Below, piece after piece: positions 8,232-16,840 of a DNA stretch of 64,000 nt. Source of the stretch: Aminobacter sp. HY435. GTDB lineage: Bacteria > Pseudomonadota > Alphaproteobacteria > Rhizobiales > Rhizobiaceae. The DNA is taken from NCBI RefSeq assembly GCF_027568395.1, contig NZ_JANKZL010000013.1, forward strand, positions 1 to 64,000, in the 5' to 3' direction. How positions within the stretch are numbered: the stretch's first letter is position 1; the number at the start of each line of letters is the position of its first letter. The notes under the pieces are model-generated. The model was not told the origin of the DNA, searched no databases, and was given only the letters and a program-made list of their open reading frames with translations. The translations under genes and the position numbers were made by a program.

Positions 8232-9323
8232 ATGCACAAAGCCCTATTGGCTGCCGCTTGTCTTGCGCTGGGCAGCATGCCTGCATTGGCCCAGGAGGTC
8301 GTTCTTGGCGCCGTGGTGCCGCTGTCCGGTGCGAGCGCCACGCTCGGCGACGACCAGCGCCGCGGCATCGAACTGGCCGTCGACAAGATCAACGAGAATG
8401 GCGGCGTGCTCGGCGGCAAGAAGCTGCGCGTCATTGTCGAGGACTCCGGCGGCCGCGCGCCGTCCGCGCTCGACGCGGCCAAGAAGCTGGTCACCGTCGA
8501 CAACGTGCCGGTGGTGATCGGCGAGTACTCCTCCGGCATCACCATCCCGGTCGGCCAGTACCTGGTCCAGGAAGGCCGCGTGCATCTCAACATCGGTTCG
8601 TCCAGCGGCAAGATCCGCGGTCTCGGCGACGGCTCGTTCTCGCTGATCGGCCTCGACAACGTATCTTCCGGCTTCGCCGCCCAGGACGTGGTCGACAACA
8701 ACTGGAAGAAGGCGGCGGTGATCGTGCCGAACAACGCCTATGGCCAGGGCGTCGCCGAGCAGTTCCAGAAGGCTTTTGCTGCACTTGGCGGCGAAGTCGT
8801 CACCACTGTCATGTACACCGAGGGCCAGACCACCTACCGCCGCGAGCTGCAGCAGATGGAGCGCAGCGCACCCGACGTCTATGTCTATTCGGCCTATGGC
8901 AAGGAAGCCGCGACCATCAACCGCGAGTCCTTCGAGCTCGGCATCAACTCGACGCCCTGGTACGCCATCTACCTGTCGATGTGCACTTCCGACGCCGACC
9001 CCAAGTTCGTCCAGGGCCAGTACGGCCTCGACCTGAACTACGTTGGTCCCGATGGCGCTGCCTATGAGACCGCCTACAAGGCCAAGTACAACGAGCCCTT
9101 CAAGACGAGCTTCAACGGCTATGGCTACGATGCCGTGATGATGGCTGCCGCCGCCATCGAAAAGGCCGGCTCGGTCGAGCCGAAGGCGATCAGCGCCGCG
9201 CTGAAGGAGATCGGCAACGGCTACAAGGGCGCCACCGGCGACATCACCTTCGATGCCGACCGCCAGCGTTCCAAGCAGCCCTACCTCAAGCTGAAGATCG
9301 AGGACGGCGTCCAGCAGCGCTGA
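8232..9323 (+). CDS. Periplasmic branched-chain/amino-acid-type ABC solute-binding protein
   Basis: A type I periplasmic-binding-fold protein of the LivK/HAAT family, 363 residues. A Sec signal peptide (MHKALLAAACLALGSMPALA, cut before QEVV) precedes the mature domain, whose opening LGAVVPLSGASATLGDDQRRG is typical of the family. It captures the substrate in the periplasm for the permeases and ATPases that follow. GGAG at 8222-8225 supports the ATG at 8232; in-frame ATGs at 8220 and 8226 also exist. Substrate is unknown, though the context suggests an amino acid or aryl acid. Confidence 0.92.
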   Translation: MHKALLAAACLALGSMPALAQEVVLGAVVPLSGASATLGDDQRRGIELAVDKINENGGVLGGKKLRVIVEDSGGRAPSALDAAKKLVTVDNVPVVIGEYSSGITIPVGQYLVQEGRVHLNIGSSSGKIRGLGDGSFSLIGLDNVSSGFAAQDVVDNNWKKAAVIVPNNAYGQGVAEQFQKAFAALGGEVVTTVMYTEGQTTYRRELQQMERSAPDVYVYSAYGKEAATINRESFELGINSTPWYAIYLSMCTSDADPKFVQGQYGLDLNYVGPDGAAYETAYKAKYNEPFKTSFNGYGYDAVMMAAAAIEKAGSVEPKAISAALKEIGNGYKGATGDITFDADRQRSKQPYLKLKIEDGVQQR

Positions 9324-9335
9324 CGCCACGTCTTC

Positions 9336-9375
9336 GGGGCAGGCCGGCACCTGGCGCCGGGCCTGTCCCATTTTT
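9336..9375 (+). terminator. Intra-operon terminator/attenuator after the solute-binding protein gene
   Basis: GGGGCAGGCCGGC (9336-9348) pairs imperfectly with GCCGGGCCTGTCCC (9356-9369), and TTTTT follows at 9371-9375. A leaky intrinsic terminator here would give more binding protein than permease, a common arrangement in ABC import operons. Confidence 0.6.
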
Positions 9376-9425
9376 GCGCGCACGCCCTTGTGGGCGGCGC
9401 CGAAGTCCCCTTACGAGAAAAGAGC

Positions 9426-10319
9426 ATGGTCCAGTTTGTCGTCGACGTCCTGATCCGCGCGGTCGACCTGGCGCTGATCGCCATCGGGTTGAGCAGCGTC
9501 TATTCGCTGATCCGCTTTCCCAATGTAGCGCTTGTGCAGTATGCGACGACCGGTGCGTTGCTGGCGCTCGGCTTGCAGATGGCCGGTCTTCCTCTGATCG
9601 TCGCCGCCATTGCCGCCTGCGCCCTTGTCGGCATCGTCGCCGTGGTGCTCAACGTCGTCGTTTTCGAACGCCTGCTGCGTGCCGGCTCGGCCATCGCCAT
9701 GATCGGTTCGCTGGCGCTTTCCATGGTATTTTCGGCGATCTTCCTGGTCACCGCCGGCCCCAGGCCCAAGCGCTTCGAGCTGGAGATCAACCCGCCGCTA
9801 CGGTTCCTCGGCGCGCGCCTGACCGAGCACCAGCTGTTGTCCGTCGGCATCAGCGCGCTTGCCATCGCCGTTTTCGCGCTGATCCTGTTCCGCACCGACC
9901 TCGGTCGCTGCATGCGTGCCACCGCCACCAATTCGGTGCTCGCCAGCGCCACCGGCATCGACACCCGCAAGGTCACCAATACCGTCGTCTTCCTGTCCGG
10001 CGTGATGGCGGCACTCGGCGGCATCGGCCTGTCGGTCAAGGGGGAGATGAGCGCCCAGCTCGGTCTCGACATGCTGCTGCCGGTGTTTGCCGCGGCCATC
10101 CTGGGCGGGCTCGGCAACGCGCTCGGTGCAGCCGTCGGCGCCGTTGTCATCGCCATTGCCGAAACCATGGTCACCAACGTCAACTTCGGGCCGCTGTTCG
10201 GGGAGTCCGTGCTGTTCATCCCCGCTGCATATGCCACCGCCGCGTCCTTCCTGCTCCTCGTCGTCGTGCTCCTGATCAAGCCCTACGGCCTGTTCGTCTC
10301 GGAGGTGAAACGTGTTTGA
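9426..10319 (+). CDS. Branched-chain amino acid-type ABC permease (LivH family)
   Basis: A 297-residue, very hydrophobic inner-membrane permease of the BPD_transp_2 family with about eight transmembrane segments. The C-terminal half contains GLDMLLPVFAAAILGGLGNALGA, the coupling-loop signature of LivH-type subunits. It pairs with the next gene to form the heterodimeric channel. The ATG at 9426 is preceded by a purine-rich GAGAAAAGAG; an earlier in-frame start at 9390 is less likely. It overlaps the next gene by 8 bases. Confidence 0.92.
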   Translation: MVQFVVDVLIRAVDLALIAIGLSSVYSLIRFPNVALVQYATTGALLALGLQMAGLPLIVAAIAACALVGIVAVVLNVVVFERLLRAGSAIAMIGSLALSMVFSAIFLVTAGPRPKRFELEINPPLRFLGARLTEHQLLSVGISALAIAVFALILFRTDLGRCMRATATNSVLASATGIDTRKVTNTVVFLSGVMAALGGIGLSVKGEMSAQLGLDMLLPVFAAAILGGLGNALGAAVGAVVIAIAETMVTNVNFGPLFGESVLFIPAAYATAASFLLLVVVLLIKPYGLFVSEVKRV

Positions 10320-11205
10320 GTTCCTCATCCATGTTGCGATCATGGCCTGCCTCTACGGGCTGCTGTCGCTCAGCCTCAACCTGCAGGTCGGCTTTGCCGG
10401 GCTGGTCAATTTCGGCCAGGTGATCCTGTTCGGCTGCGGCACCTATGGCGCGGCGATTGCCTTCTCGCACCAGCTCGGTCCGGTCGCCGGCATCGCGCTC
10501 GGCATCGTTTTCGCCGTCGTGGTCGCCGCCGCCTTCGCCCGGCTCGGCCGCAATCTCGGCGCCGACTACTGGGGCATCGCCACGCTCGCCGTCGCCGAAG
10601 TGCTGCGTATCCTTGCCAACAACGAGGCCTGGCTGACCGGCGGCGCGCAGGGCGTCAGCGGCATTCCGCTGCTGTTCGGCGACATGCCGCGCCCGATGGG
10701 GCCGCTGATGACGCTCGGCCTGTGCGTGCTCCTGCTTCTCGCCGCGTGGTGGCTGTGCCAGCGCCTGACCGGCAGTCGCTACGGGCTGGCACTCAAGCTG
10801 ATGCGCGAGGAGCCGCAACTGGCCGCCTCGCTCGGCTACGATCTTTCAGCGCTCAAGACGCAGACGCTGATGGTCGCCGCGGTCCTCGCTGCCGCCTCCG
10901 GCTTTGTCTTCGCCCACTACATCACCTTCGTCGGTCCCGACCAGTTGGTCAGCTCCGAAACCTTCCTGATCTGGGCGATGGTCATCATCGGCGGCTCGGG
11001 CAACCATCTCGGCGCCATCGTCGGCGCCATCCTGATGCAGTTCCTGTTCGCGTTCGTTCCCTTCGTGAAGGACGCGCTTGGCCTGCCCTCGGAATATGTC
11101 GCGGCGATGCGCCTGACGCTGGTCGGCGGCGGCCTGCTCGCTTTCCTGATGTGGCGCACGCAGGGCCTGATCCCCGAACGTATCGGAGGCAAGCAAAATG
11201 GCTGA
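10312..11205 (+). CDS. Branched-chain amino acid-type ABC permease (LivM family)
   Basis: A 297-residue LivM-type permease starting with GTG at 10312, preceded by GGAGGTG (10301-10307) and overlapping the end of the upstream permease. It is strongly hydrophobic with the family motif LSLNLQVGFAGLVNFGQV near the N terminus and FLIWAMVIIGGSGNHLGAIVG near the C terminus, the EAA-like coupling region. It lacks the long C-terminal extension of some LivM proteins. Confidence 0.92.
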   Translation: MFEFLIHVAIMACLYGLLSLSLNLQVGFAGLVNFGQVILFGCGTYGAAIAFSHQLGPVAGIALGIVFAVVVAAAFARLGRNLGADYWGIATLAVAEVLRILANNEAWLTGGAQGVSGIPLLFGDMPRPMGPLMTLGLCVLLLLAAWWLCQRLTGSRYGLALKLMREEPQLAASLGYDLSALKTQTLMVAAVLAAASGFVFAHYITFVGPDQLVSSETFLIWAMVIIGGSGNHLGAIVGAILMQFLFAFVPFVKDALGLPSEYVAAMRLTLVGGGLLAFLMWRTQGLIPERIGGKQNG

Positions 11206-11959
11206 AGCTGTCCTGACCGCCGAGCGCGTGGCCAAGGCTTTCGGCGCCCACAAGGTGCTGAGCGACGTTCGCTTTCGCATCGGCGCCGACGAGATCGTCG
11301 GCCTGCTCGGGCCGAACGGTTCGGGCAAGTCTACCCTGCTCAACATCGTCTCGGGCTTTTCACGCCCCGATGCCGGCGAGATCCTGTTCCTTGGCAAGGC
11401 CGTCGGCGGAATGCCTTCGCACAAGATCGCGCGACAGGGGCTGGTGCGCACCTTTCAGCTGCCGTCGATGCCGCACCGCATGACCGTGCGCGAGGTGCTG
11501 CGGTCGGGATCGCGCGACGGGGCAGGCCTGCTCGATGCCTTCACCGGCAAGGGCAGCGACGATGCCGAGGCGGAAGAGCTGATCGAGCAGTTCGCGCTTG
11601 CGCCCGTCGCCCATCAGCCGGCAAGCTCGCTTTCGGGCGGCCAGAAGAAGCTGCTCTCCATCGCGGTCGCCTTGCGCACCCGTCCGAGGCTCTTGTGCCT
11701 GGACGAGCCGACGGCCGGCGTGCATCCGCAGTTGCGTGGCCGCATGGTCGAGTTGCTCAAGGCGTTCAACAAGCGCGGTGTCGCGATGCTGGTGGTCGAA
11801 CACGACATGCATTTCATCCGCGAGCTCTGCGGCCGCTGCATCGTGCTCGACCGTGGCGAAATCATCGCCGATTGCCCCCCGCGCGAGCTCACCGAAAACG
11901 AGCGCGTCGTCGAAGCCTATCTCGGCAAGTCGGTGACAAGGCAGAAGGTGTCGGCATGA
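11198..11959 (+). CDS. ABC transporter ATP-binding protein (LivG family)
   Basis: A 253-residue ATPase with Walker A GPNGSGKST, Q-loop region LVRTFQLPSMP, signature LSGGQKK, Walker B LLCLDEPTAG and the H-loop in VVEHDMHFI. The C-terminal extension (VEAYLGKS) is typical of LivG. It overlaps the upstream permease by 8 bases and the next ATPase by 4, so the transporter genes are translationally coupled. Confidence 0.93.
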   Translation: MAEAVLTAERVAKAFGAHKVLSDVRFRIGADEIVGLLGPNGSGKSTLLNIVSGFSRPDAGEILFLGKAVGGMPSHKIARQGLVRTFQLPSMPHRMTVREVLRSGSRDGAGLLDAFTGKGSDDAEAEELIEQFALAPVAHQPASSLSGGQKKLLSIAVALRTRPRLLCLDEPTAGVHPQLRGRMVELLKAFNKRGVAMLVVEHDMHFIRELCGRCIVLDRGEIIADCPPRELTENERVVEAYLGKSVTRQKVSA

Positions 11960-12711
11960 TCCGCGTCAACAATGTGCGCGCCGGCTATGGCGACGGTCCC
12001 GATATCCTGCAGGGCATCGACCTGACCGCATCTGGTGGCGAGATCGTCACCATCCTCGGCCCCAATGGCTGCGGCAAGTCCACCTTGCTGAAATGCATCG
12101 CCGGTTTCGTCAGGCCGCGCGGCGGGGCGGTCGAGATGGAGGGCCGCGATGTCAGCGCGGTTGCCGTACATGACAAGGTCAAGCACCATCGCATGGGCTT
12201 CGTGCCGCAGACCGACAATGTCTTTTCGACGCTGACGGTTGCCGACAACATCCTGCTTGGCGCGCGCCATCTGCCGGTGGCCGAACGCAACGAGCGTTAT
12301 GCCGAGCTGATGGCGCAATATCCTTCGCTGGCCTCCAGGCAGGAGCGCAAGGCATCGGCCCTGTCGGGCGGCGAGCGCCAGATCCTGTCGCTGGCCCGCG
12401 CCCTGATCTCCAACCCGAAGGTGCTGTTGCTCGACGAACCGTCGGCGGGCCTGTCGCCGCTGATGATGCACGAGGTATTTGCCGCGATCGCCGAGATCCG
12501 CGATCGCACCGGGATGTGCATCGTCATGGTCGAACAGAACGCCTTCGAGGCACTCGGTGTTGCCGACCGGGCCTACGTGCTGTCGCTCGGCAAGGTGGCG
12601 ATCGAGGGCAGGGCGGCGGACCTGCTGGCCGATCCGGCGATGCGCCATCTCTATCTCGGCGGCGAACCCCCGGCCGCCGAGTCACATCCCCGGCTTGCAG
12701 CCGTCAGCTGA
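11956..12711 (+). CDS. ABC transporter ATP-binding protein (LivF family)
   Basis: A 251-residue ATPase that forms the second nucleotide-binding subunit with LivG. Walker A is GPNGCGKST, the signature LSGGERQ, Walker B LLLDEPSAG, and the switch histidine is replaced by Gln in MVEQNAFEAL, as is usual for LivF. The ATG sits in an ATGA overlap with livG. Its C terminus ends near a GEPPAAES tail. It completes the SBP-permease-permease-ATPase-ATPase set. Confidence 0.92.
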   Translation: MIRVNNVRAGYGDGPDILQGIDLTASGGEIVTILGPNGCGKSTLLKCIAGFVRPRGGAVEMEGRDVSAVAVHDKVKHHRMGFVPQTDNVFSTLTVADNILLGARHLPVAERNERYAELMAQYPSLASRQERKASALSGGERQILSLARALISNPKVLLLDEPSAGLSPLMMHEVFAAIAEIRDRTGMCIVMVEQNAFEALGVADRAYVLSLGKVAIEGRAADLLADPAMRHLYLGGEPPAAESHPRLAAVS

Positions 12712-12740
12712 CAGCGCCTCCCAGAATAGAAGGGCAGATC

Positions 12741-13541
12741 ATGACCATCGCAGCACAACCGGTCGCCGCCGCCGGCCTTGTCTCGAACCTCGAGAACATC
12801 CCATTCGCAACCGACGACGGCATCGGCCAGGTGGCCAATCTCGGTCTTCTGGTGTTGCGCACCGACCAGACCATCGAGGACGAATTCCGCTTTGCCCTGC
12901 CGGCCGGCGTCGCGCTTTACGAGGCGCGGCTGCATTCGCCGGTCGAAATTACGCCCGCCAATTTGCGCAAGATGGAGGGCGATATCCCTGGCACCGTCGG
13001 TCTGTTGCCCGACGTGCGCTTTGACGTCATCGGGTTTGGCTGCACGTCGGGTGCACTGGTGATCGGCGAAAGTCAGGTTGCCAAGCGCGTCAAGGAAGTC
13101 ATGCCCGACGTCAAGGTCACCGATCCAGTGACCGCGGCGCTCGCCGCCTTCAAGGCGATGGGCGCCAAGAAGATCGCGCTGCTCACGCCCTATATCGCAA
13201 CCATCAATCACTCGCTGCGCGAGGCCTTCATGGCGCGTGGGCTCGAAATCCCCGTCATGGGCTCGTTCAACGAACCAGATGACAATCTCGTCGCCCGCAT
13301 CACCACCGAGGCAATCGAAAGGGCGATCCTGGACGTCGGCTCGTCCGACGATTGCGAGGCGGTGTTTGTCTCATGCACGAGCCTGCGCGTCGCCCGTATC
13401 GCCGAGCGTGTCGAAGCGAAGCTCGGCAAGCCGGTGACGTCGAGCAACCATGCCATGGCCTGGCACATGCTGCGCCTGGGTGGCCATGACCGTCCGGTCG
13501 AAGGTCTGGGACAGCTTTACCGTTCACCCCTATTAGGCTGA
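12741..13541 (+). CDS. Asp/Glu racemase / maleate isomerase / arylmalonate decarboxylase family enzyme
   Basis: A 266-residue enzyme of the Asp/Glu/hydantoin racemase superfamily. Two catalytic-type cysteines are present: C101 in GFGCTSGAL and C212 in FVSCTSLRV. Two cysteines fit racemases or maleate cis-trans isomerases; arylmalonate decarboxylases keep only the first. The ectoine-utilisation protein EutA is another relative. It is the last gene of the Liv-type operon, 29 bp after livF, so it probably acts on the imported compound. A racemase would link L- and D-substrates to the nearby dadA, but this is inferred. Confidence 0.8.
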   Translation: MTIAAQPVAAAGLVSNLENIPFATDDGIGQVANLGLLVLRTDQTIEDEFRFALPAGVALYEARLHSPVEITPANLRKMEGDIPGTVGLLPDVRFDVIGFGCTSGALVIGESQVAKRVKEVMPDVKVTDPVTAALAAFKAMGAKKIALLTPYIATINHSLREAFMARGLEIPVMGSFNEPDDNLVARITTEAIERAILDVGSSDDCEAVFVSCTSLRVARIAERVEAKLGKPVTSSNHAMAWHMLRLGGHDRPVEGLGQLYRSPLLG

Positions 13542-13567
13542 TCACGCATGTTCGCCTTGAAGCGGCA

Positions 13568-13912
13568 CTACATCTGACCGCTACAGGTGGTTCTCCTGGC
13601 GGATTCGATGGCGTCCTGTTCAAGTCGCAAACGGTCGATCTTTGCTGTCTGCCCCTCCTGGATCAGCGCGACTGCCTTTTCACCGCCCGGGGCCCAGAAC
13701 GGCACTTTCCATTTCGAGACCTTGCCTCGGCTGATGGCCGTTGCCGAGATGGCCTTGGCGGTATCGCCCATGGCGGTGTTCAAGCGGGCACAGGTCATTG
13801 CGTGATATCTTGAAGCGCTGATCGTCCCTGCCGTGCCTATCTGCGAGGCGCAGCCGGCAGTGGCCAACACCAGGAGGAGAGCGGTTCCTGTGCGGATTGC
13901 TTTCGCCTGCAT
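13568..13912 (-). CDS. Small predicted lipoprotein, function unknown
   Basis: A 114-residue protein with a lipoprotein signal: MQAKAIRTGTALLLVLATAGC, cut before Cys21 in LATAGC. Mature sequence resembles small rhizobial periplasmic lipoproteins with two further cysteines (TCARLN and RRTTCSGQM) that could form a disulphide. It converges on the racemase-like gene with 26 bp between stops. I do not recognise a domain. Confidence 0.7.
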   Translation of the reverse strand: MQAKAIRTGTALLLVLATAGCASQIGTAGTISASRYHAMTCARLNTAMGDTAKAISATAISRGKVSKWKVPFWAPGGEKAVALIQEGQTAKIDRLRLEQDAIESARRTTCSGQM

Positions 13913-14218
13913 TCCACCAGCCTAACAAGGCCTCGCCGCCATTGGAACGGGCGCATGAGTCAATGGCTGGAATAAATGCAGATCGTGCCGTGGGGCGCGG
14001 CATGGACAAATCGGCGCTTGAGCCAGAACAACAGGATCAGATCCCCAATTTCGGAATGGGCGGCATCGACCAGATCAGAGAACGACTGGCCGCGACGCCG
14101 CTGATAGCGCAGTTTCATCGTTGTCGAAACGGGCGCTGGCGGCCAAACTCCGCTGAGGCCGGCGGGCTGTCGAATGGGACTGCACAAAAATCGAGAATAT
14201 TCACTGAGGGACGAGACA
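13913..14218. other. 306-bp spacer, no supported gene
   Basis: It lies between two divergent genes and must hold both promoters. Open frames exist on both strands (13897-14229 plus; 13960-14187 minus) but neither gives a recognisable protein or a good ribosome site, and composition does not favour them. I see no repeat or clear promoter boxes. Confidence 0.4.
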
Positions 14219-14644
14219 ATGGACGATGATCATACGAGACGCATGATCCTTGAATTCCTGAGAAAGCACACCTTGGCAGTCATCGCGACCTGCCATCGTA
14301 ATGGAACGCCGGAGGCTGCTACGGTCGACCTCTCGGTGCGCGACAATCTTGAGATCGTGTTCAGCACTTTCAAGGACACGCGCAAATTCGACAATCTCGC
14401 GGAGCGTCCCGGCGTCGCGTTCGTGGTCGGATGGAACGACAATATCACGGTTCAATACGAGGGTGAGGCAACAAGGGTTGCTGCCGCGGATATCGAACAA
14501 TACCAGGAAGCTTATCTCGACAGCCTTCCGGCCGCCAGGGAGTTCATCGAGAGAGGGGCCGTGATGTTCAAAGCAACGCCGCGGTGGATTAGATATTCCG
14601 ATTTCAACAAGGAGCCTCCCGAACTGATCGAGATTCAATTCTGA
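14219..14644 (+). CDS. Pyridoxamine 5'-phosphate oxidase-fold (split-barrel flavin) protein
   Basis: A 141-residue protein of the PPOX/flavin-reductase-like split-barrel superfamily. Typical elements are LAVIATCHRNGTPEAATVDLSV, the strand VFSTFKDTRKFDNLAERPGVAFVVGW, and the C-terminal FKATPRWIRYSDF. Such proteins bind FMN, heme or F420; the actual substrate cannot be told. The ATG at 14219 follows GAGGGA at 14206-14211. It stands alone with no co-directional neighbour. Confidence 0.8.
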   Translation: MDDDHTRRMILEFLRKHTLAVIATCHRNGTPEAATVDLSVRDNLEIVFSTFKDTRKFDNLAERPGVAFVVGWNDNITVQYEGEATRVAAADIEQYQEAYLDSLPAAREFIERGAVMFKATPRWIRYSDFNKEPPELIEIQF

Positions 14645-14785
14645 TAGACGCAACGGCTTCGGGTTGCCGTCCGAGGACGTCGGCTAAATCGTGATATAGC
14701 CTTGGCTGTGCCAGTCCCAAGGCCGACACAGCCTGTGACCCCCTTACCGGGCCAGCCGGTCAAGATTGCTCGTCCGAGCGATTTG

Positions 14786-15622
14786 TCAGGTCCGGCTTCG
14801 CGACGCGGACGCCGTCCAGGGAAGCATCACCCGGCCCAGCCAGCGCACGGCGGAGCTGAACAGGAAGCCCATCAAGGCAACCGTGCAGATGCCGACATAC
14901 ATGCGGTTGGCCTGGAACAACGACCATGAATGCCAGATGCGGTAGCCAATGCCCTGGCTTGCCTGGACGAATTCGACGCCGACGATGACGAGCACGGCCG
15001 TGCCGATGGCGATGCGCATCGAGATGAACAGCTGTGGCAGCAGCGCCGGCCAGGTGACATGCCGAAACATGTTCCAGCCCCTGGCGCCAAAAGAACGCGC
15101 GGCCTCGCGATAGCTCTCAGGGATGGTCAGAACGGCTTCCATGCACTGGATCCAGACAAGGAAGAACACCGTCATGCCGACAAGCAGCACGCTGGGCAGT
15201 TCACCGAGGCCGAAGATCAAAAGCAGCAGAGGCAGCAGCGCCAATTTCGGCACCGTATAGAGCGCGGTCAAGAAGGGTTCGAGAGCGGCGCGCGTCAGCC
15301 GGGACAGCCCGAGCAGCAGCGCCGCGCCGAGCCCCGTCACCACGCCTATGGCAAAGCCGGCCAACACCCGAAGGGCGCTTGCCATGATGTCCTTTTGCAA
15401 CATGCCGGTGCTCAGCATTTCCAGCGCCGACATGAATATGGCACTGGGTGCCGGGAAAAATCGGGCGTCGAGCAGGCCAGCCCGGGCGAAAATCTCCCAA
15501 AGGATGAAAAACACCACAGGAGTTGCGATGGCCAGCACGGTCTCTTGTCTCCGTGCCCTGCGAGCATAGCCGCGCGGGTCACGTTCAGCCTCTCCAGGCT
15601 TGATGGTTATCGTCTTTTGCAT
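14786..15622 (-). CDS. NitT/TauT-family ABC transporter permease
   Basis: A 278-residue inner-membrane permease of the BPD_transp_1 family with about six helices. The opening helix IATPVVFFILWEIFARAGLL, FFPAPSAIF, and the EAA-type loop SYREAARSFGARGWNMFRHVTWPALLPQLFISM are typical of SsuC/TauC-like subunits. It lies 35 bp downstream of the ATPase gene on the same strand. No solute-binding protein is next to this pair; a candidate partner is at 23630. Confidence 0.92.
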   Translation of the reverse strand: MQKTITIKPGEAERDPRGYARRARRQETVLAIATPVVFFILWEIFARAGLLDARFFPAPSAIFMSALEMLSTGMLQKDIMASALRVLAGFAIGVVTGLGAALLLGLSRLTRAALEPFLTALYTVPKLALLPLLLLIFGLGELPSVLLVGMTVFFLVWIQCMEAVLTIPESYREAARSFGARGWNMFRHVTWPALLPQLFISMRIAIGTAVLVIVGVEFVQASQGIGYRIWHSWSLFQANRMYVGICTVALMGFLFSSAVRWLGRVMLPWTASASRSRT

Positions 15623-15657
15623 GTTTGCGCCGCCTCCTCCGCGTCGATCAAGATGTC

Positions 15658-16479
15658 TCAGGCCGCGTGCTTGCCCACCTGCTCGCGCAGCAGGCTCCAG
15701 AGCTCCTGCTCAAGCTTGGCGAATGTCGGGTCGGCACGGATGTCGGGCGAGCGTGGCCGCGCGAAAGGCACCTGGATCTCGGCGATGATCTTGCCCGGCC
15801 TTGCCGACATCACCACCACCCGGTCGCCAAGCAACAAGGCCTCCTCCAGACTGTGCGTGACGAATACGACCGTGCGCCGATCCTCCTGCCAGAGCTGCAG
15901 CAGTTCATCCTGCAGGATGCGGCGGTGCTGGGCATCGAGCGCGGCAAAGGGTTCGTCCATCAGGAGAATTTCCGGCTCGACCGCCATGGCTCGCGCGATC
16001 GCCACGCGCTGCAACATGCCGCCGGAAAGCGCCGGTGGATAGGCGTCGGCAAAGTCGCCAAGCCCCATCTTGCCAAGCCATAGCGTCGCGCGCTTGTCAG
16101 CCTCGGCGCTGGCCATGCCGGTCATTTCCAAGCCGAAACGGACATTGGCCTGGATGGTCTTCCATGGAAACACATTGTAGTTCTGGAAGACCATTGCCGT
16201 GGGCACCGTCCGGGCGCCGCTGGCATGTACCAGGATCTCGCCTTCGCTCGGTTTGTGCAGCCCAGCGATCATCCGCAGAACCGTCGATTTGCCGCAGCCC
16301 GACGGGCCGACGAGGCAGACAAATTCGCCACTTTTCACCGTGAGATCGACACCGGAAAGCGCCTCGACGTTGCCGTTGGCGTCATAGCGCTTGCGTACGC
16401 CGCGCACTTCGATCTTGGCTGGCATGTCATGCCCCAGCGGCGTTGCGGTTGCGATATCGGTACTGCGCAGTGAATTCAT
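15658..16479 (-). CDS. NitT/TauT-family ABC transporter ATP-binding protein
   Basis: A 273-residue ATPase with Walker A GPSGCGKST, Q-loop MVFQNYNVFPWKT, signature LSGGMLQR, Walker B LLMDEPFAALD and H-loop FVTHSLEEA, the SsuB/TauB pattern. The ATG at 16479 has GGAGCG upstream (minus strand) and gives a normal N terminus; an in-frame extension to 16623 does not look like protein. It is divergent from hyuA across a 361-bp region. Confidence 0.92.
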   Translation of the reverse strand: MNSLRSTDIATATPLGHDMPAKIEVRGVRKRYDANGNVEALSGVDLTVKSGEFVCLVGPSGCGKSTVLRMIAGLHKPSEGEILVHASGARTVPTAMVFQNYNVFPWKTIQANVRFGLEMTGMASAEADKRATLWLGKMGLGDFADAYPPALSGGMLQRVAIARAMAVEPEILLMDEPFAALDAQHRRILQDELLQLWQEDRRTVVFVTHSLEEALLLGDRVVVMSARPGKIIAEIQVPFARPRSPDIRADPTFAKLEQELWSLLREQVGKHAA

Positions 16480-16840
16480 CAATCGCTCCGTGCAAGCCAG
16501 CAAATATCGAGGCGAGGGCCGAATGGCACTCGCGGTCGGGAAGCTAGGCCAACAAGCGAAGGCAAAACAATCGCTTCTCCAGCTTTTCCGAGTAGCCGGA
16601 AAATTCCCGGATGCGTTTGACACCGGATCTGGTTCGACGCCTAATCGCCCTGTCTCAAGTAGCGGAAATCATTGCCGACTTCGGACGTTCGGCGGGCAGC
16701 GACAAAGCTTGCGCACCGGTACCTTGTTTCAATAGTCCGCCGGTCTCCGGCGATCATCGCAGACCTTCGAGCGGCGAGCGCCACCTGCGTTTTCCGCAAA
16801 GGATGCCTGCGCCCTGGAAAATGGTTGGACGAGTTCGAGC
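16480..16840. promoter_or_regulatory. Divergent control region between the ABC pair and the hyu operon
   Basis: This 361-bp region must carry promoters for both directions. On the plus strand TTGACA (16617-16622) is followed after 17 bases by CCTAAT (16640-16645), a fair but unproven match for the hyuA promoter; that would leave a leader of nearly 190 bases. I see no convincing operator and no open frame worth calling. Confidence 0.3.

Noticed and set aside
13897-14229. 110-codon frame in the spacer before the PPOX gene
   Set aside because: No ribosome site, overlaps the lipoprotein start and the true PPOX start, and no recognisable sequence.
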